Shown here piece after piece: positions 60,440 to 64,000 of a DNA stretch of 64,000 nucleotides; positions within the stretch are counted from its first letter, which is position 1, and each line of letters begins with the position of its first letter. Origin of the DNA: Antilocapra americana (Eukaryota; Chordata; Mammalia; Artiodactyla; Antilocapridae). Made by a program: the position numbers and the translations under genes. The DNA lies in assembly GCA_007570785.1 (NCBI GenBank), contig ML661885.1, positions 37,149,771-37,213,770 on the forward strand, in the 5' to 3' direction. The notes under the pieces were generated by a model, which saw only the letters and a program-made list of their open reading frames with translations, had not been told where the DNA came from and did not search any database.

Positions 60440-61750
60440 ATCTTCCAGACTCTAGTCCACCTCAGTTTCTTGCCTGCCTCCATGCGGTAGATCCCACCCA
60501 TCACTAGTGTTCCTAATCTGTAGTTTTTAGATCTTCCTTTAAGTCTGGAACCTAGAAAGCGAGGCCCAGAGAGAAATGCATTATGGAGACACAGTTACCA
60601 AACACTGCTCTGCCTCAGTCTATTACAACCTCATATGTGTATTCAGTGTGTGGTTCTTCCTCCTTTGCCTGGTAACTAATTCAAAGAGATCTCCTTTAAG
60701 CATTGTTATTTTACCTTTACAATCATTTATGTTAGGAGACGTTTTCAGAAGCGCTTCATCTTGATGGACATGTAAAAGCTATAAATTGAGCATAAACTTG
60801 TGATATTAAACAAGGTGTCAATTTAATTTTGAAAAAAAGTAAAAATAGTACATATGTTATATCAATTTGCCATTCGATGTACTCCTTCTGAAAATAGCTA
60901 CTATATAGATAATAGCTATGGATTTAAATAGAAATTTTCCCAATAAAAAAGGCAACATGATCACATTATTAAAGAACTAGTTTTGATCTTTGTTTTGTTA
61001 TTACTATCATTATGTGACCCTGAGAAAGTCACATTTTTTAGCTTTAGTTTCATAGTCACAAAATGTTCTCACCAATAAACATATTATAGTTGACTAACTC
61101 ATAAAATTTTTCTATGCACATGTGGATCCTGGCCTTTCATATATCAATATAAATTCACTTGTTGAATTTGTGACATTTCTTACATACACTAAATAACCGT
61201 ACTGCTTGTAGTTAAGTAAATATTTGTAAAGGTTACTAATGATAAAATAAAAGGAATACATAAAACCACATGCTTTCTGCCCTTTAGTTATTAGTTCAAA
61301 AGTATACATAATTTCTATATGGTTCAGAAATATTGAGAAAGTATGGTGGATGTAATATGACTATCACTTAATAATTTGATAAATTTACTTGTTTACAAAT
61401 AAAATTATATAATGTTTATGTATCTCTTCATTATGCCTTACCTTGCCTCTCCCAGCTATGGTGATACTATTACTTTCACTGTGGAAATAGTTTCTAAACT
61501 TTTACATCAAAGAGAAGAGAATAAATAAACCAATAGCCCAAAGTAGCAGAATTAAAGCCAGAATGAAGCTCCCATTAGGTTACAAAGCCAGGCCAGGATT
61601 GGTATAATGGAACAGATGGCAAGTATGAAGATGGTGGTGGTGGTAGGTGGTTAGTGTTATAGCCCAATCAGAGAAAGTTTCTAAATTGTTCTTGATTTGG
61701 CATGTTATTACAATCAGAAGAAAAATACTTAAGGAATCTACCTACTACCG
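60440..61750. other. Intron, nothing recognised
   Basis: AT-rich sequence without supported features. Confidence 0.35.
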
Positions 61751-61751
61751 T

Positions 61752-61899
61752 CCTGCTGCTGCTGCTGCTGCTGCTGCTGAGTCGCTTCAGTCGTGTCCGA
61801 ATCTGTGCGACCCCACAGACGGCAGCCCACCAGGCTCCCCCGTCCCTGGGATTCTCCAGGTAAGAACACTGGAGTGGGTTGCCATTTCCTTCTCCAATG
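61752..61899 (-). mobile_element. Bov-A2 monomer with (CTG)n tail
   Basis: Reverse-oriented BovA monomer ending in nine CTG-type triplets at 61753-61780 (the element's own (CAG)n tail). Same orientation as RIMS2. Confidence 0.92.
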
Positions 61900-64000
61900 A
61901 CCTGTTACCTTAGTTCTTTGGAAGAGTTTAGAATGCAAGACAGGAAAAGAAGCCAGAGCTGGAGACACAGGTAAGGACAGGAATCAACCAGCCAAGAGGC
62001 CAGAAGGGGGGGCGGGGGGCGGGACATGCAGACAGCACAGATGTGAGCAAGTAGAGCAACAGATATGAAGCTGTGGGGCTGCGGACCTGTGATACTGATA
62101 CATTTCCTGACTCAGAACAAGATGAGAGTGAGAATGAATGTGTCATCCTGAGAAGCTGAACTGGTTTTGGAACATAGCTATGGATTTTATGTCTGTCCTG
62201 CGACAAAGAGGAATATGCAGACTGGCTCAGTTCTATTTCCCTTTCAGGGGAAAGAAAAGTAAAAGACAAGAACCTACGTTAGTGACTGGTCGCCTTTAGA
62301 AACTGTGTCAGAACCTGGACCTACAGAGATTGCCGGGTCTGCTCAGTGATGCTTCACATGCTGCTCTTCTTCAAGCTTTACAGAAAGGCTTCCTCCAAAG
62401 TGTGAAAGCTTTACGTGACTAGCGATGGCACACTATTCTCTGCTTGTTCTTTTCCCTCGTATCTCTGTTCTTCAATACCCATGCTGAGAAATAGTAAGTT
62501 TATTGTACCTTAGAGAGATTCAATTTCTGATAATGTGGATAGAGAAGTCTCTGTGTTTGTTACTGCAACTTAAAAGTTATTGAAAAGTGGCTATGCTAAA
62601 ACCATACTATTTTAGCGGATAACATATCTCCTGCTTAACAACAATGGCAGCTCTTCAAAGGTGACTTCCGGTATGGAAAAGAATGGAGGTTGTATAATCA
62701 TCTTAGGGGTGATTTTGGAGATAGAAGGCAACTCTTTGCTCCTCAAACTTTTCTCTCTGCTTGTTGATGCCTGAACTCTCACCACCACAGCTTCACTATT
62801 TTGGTTTAAGACTTTCCAATTCTGAATTTATGAATACTTTTAAAGGGCTTTTAAGCATTCTGAACTATTATTTTGTATCCTAATTAGAATGAGCAGTCAA
62901 TTATTTTCTGAAAAAAAGAAAAAAGTGAAAGAATCTGGAAATAATTAAGGGGGGCCGTCAGCTAGAGAAAGGAAGGGAGTCCATTCAAAGTGATCAGAAA
63001 GTAGAGACCATCACAACTTTGAATATGACTTGGACAAGGCATTGTTCCTTTCCTTCCCCCACTATCTCCATCACTGTTGCTTTTACTGCCTCTTTCCGTT
63101 TCCTCATATAAAAAATAAGAGGTAGGGATTATAATCCCCACTTCAAAAAGTAAATACGGGAATCAAAAGAGTTAATGGCTAACGAAAATGGCTGGTATTC
63201 CAGTAAACATCCATTACTCTCTTGCTGCTTCTCCTAGCTCTGTTTCACTTGGCTTAAGAAGAAAAGCATTTTCTCTTCAATGAATTTGACAGTAAACAAA
63301 CAGATATCAAAAGGATGATATATTAACATTATTCCTAAATTTTTTTTTATACCCCTATGCGCCTTTTTAAGCCCAGACTCTTTCAACTTGCCATTTAACC
63401 TTCATCCCCACAAAAAGATTCCAGGAACCTATTATCAACCATCACAAGGCCTGCTTTAAATTTCACATAGTCAATTCCTTTTTGTCAAATATTTTTGTAA
63501 TGGCTAAAATACTCCTTTGATGTTACCCATTGTCTGTAATAGATAATGCATAATTTAAGAGTACAAGAATCAGATTCCATTTTTAAAAATTCACAGAAGT
63601 TATGGCAGTAAAGATTTTAAGAAAGCAAGAGCTTGTACTTATTTTCTATATAAAACAGAATTTTGTTTCACAACAAAATATAAACTCATGATCAAATTCT
63701 TAGTAAAACACACTATTACTTCATTTTCATAATCTGATGTTCATTAGGATAAACAATAGTGGTCAACATTAACCTACAATTATCCACAAAGAACAGAACT
63801 TCTCAAACTGCACATATCTGGAAAAGGCATAGTTAACTGCTATGATAATGTCATTTTTCTCAAACGCTGCCAAAATCCAGAGGGATTAATTCTAGGTTAC
63901 AGGGTAAGAAACAAGGATCTTCCAAACAGCATTCTGGACAAAGTGGAGAAATGATAACAAACACTGCAAAGAATTTTTCTTTTAACATGTGACTACTGAG
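61900..64000. other. Intron, nothing recognised
   Basis: A G-rich tract lies at 62006-62022 (G8-C-G6-C-G3). Otherwise unassigned; the 113-codon minus frame at 61928-62269 has no recognisable domain. Confidence 0.35.

Noticed and set aside
1..64000. CRISPR array, operon or phage-like system
   Set aside because: The window is mammalian intronic DNA. The regularly recurring similar segments are SINE and BovB copies, not spacers and repeats.

Overview
This window is nuclear DNA of a ruminant (bovid-type) mammal. It carries many copies of Bov-tA and Bov-A2 SINEs and of the BovB (RTE) LINE, together with artiodactyl L1 and CHR-type SINEs and older mammalian L2, MIR and MLT1 relics. This combination is characteristic of cattle, sheep, goats and their relatives. 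The species cannot be decided from the window.

The only protein-coding gene I can support is RIMS2 (RIM2, an active-zone scaffold) on the minus strand. Five coding exons are visible. From 5' to 3' of the gene they are the RIM2-gamma first exon (coding 23858-23723) inside a CpG island, then 6712-6571, 2657-2545, 1694-1593 and 196-57. Every junction has a canonical AG acceptor or GT donor, and the reading phases join without a break. They give 211 codons from the first good ATG. The joined frame runs from the gamma N-terminus through the serine/threonine-rich RIM linker into the first half of the C2B domain. The rest of C2B lies beyond position 1.

Layout: 1-6.7 kb holds the four downstream exons with an L1, a CHR SINE and an L2 cut by an MLT1 and a Bov-tA. 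6.7-23.7 kb is the first intron of the gamma transcript, with a BovB inserted in a MIR, a damaged L1 ORF2 and an MLT1 LTR. 23.4-24.4 kb is the CpG island, which is the probable gamma promoter. 24.4-64 kb holds no exon I can recognise and is presumably intron of the longer RIM2-alpha/beta transcripts. It contains repeats, several with clear target-site duplications, separated by AT-rich sequence.

No bacterial-type system, CRISPR array, intact mobile element or new gene was found. The points most worth a second look are the two in-frame start codons of the gamma exon, a perfect CpG-rich 43-bp tandem pair beside a splice acceptor, a strong bias of L1, MLT1 and BovB copies to lie antisense to RIMS2, and one splice-flanked 43-bp candidate microexon. 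All coordinates of repeats are read by eye and are approximate unless a target-site duplication is quoted.
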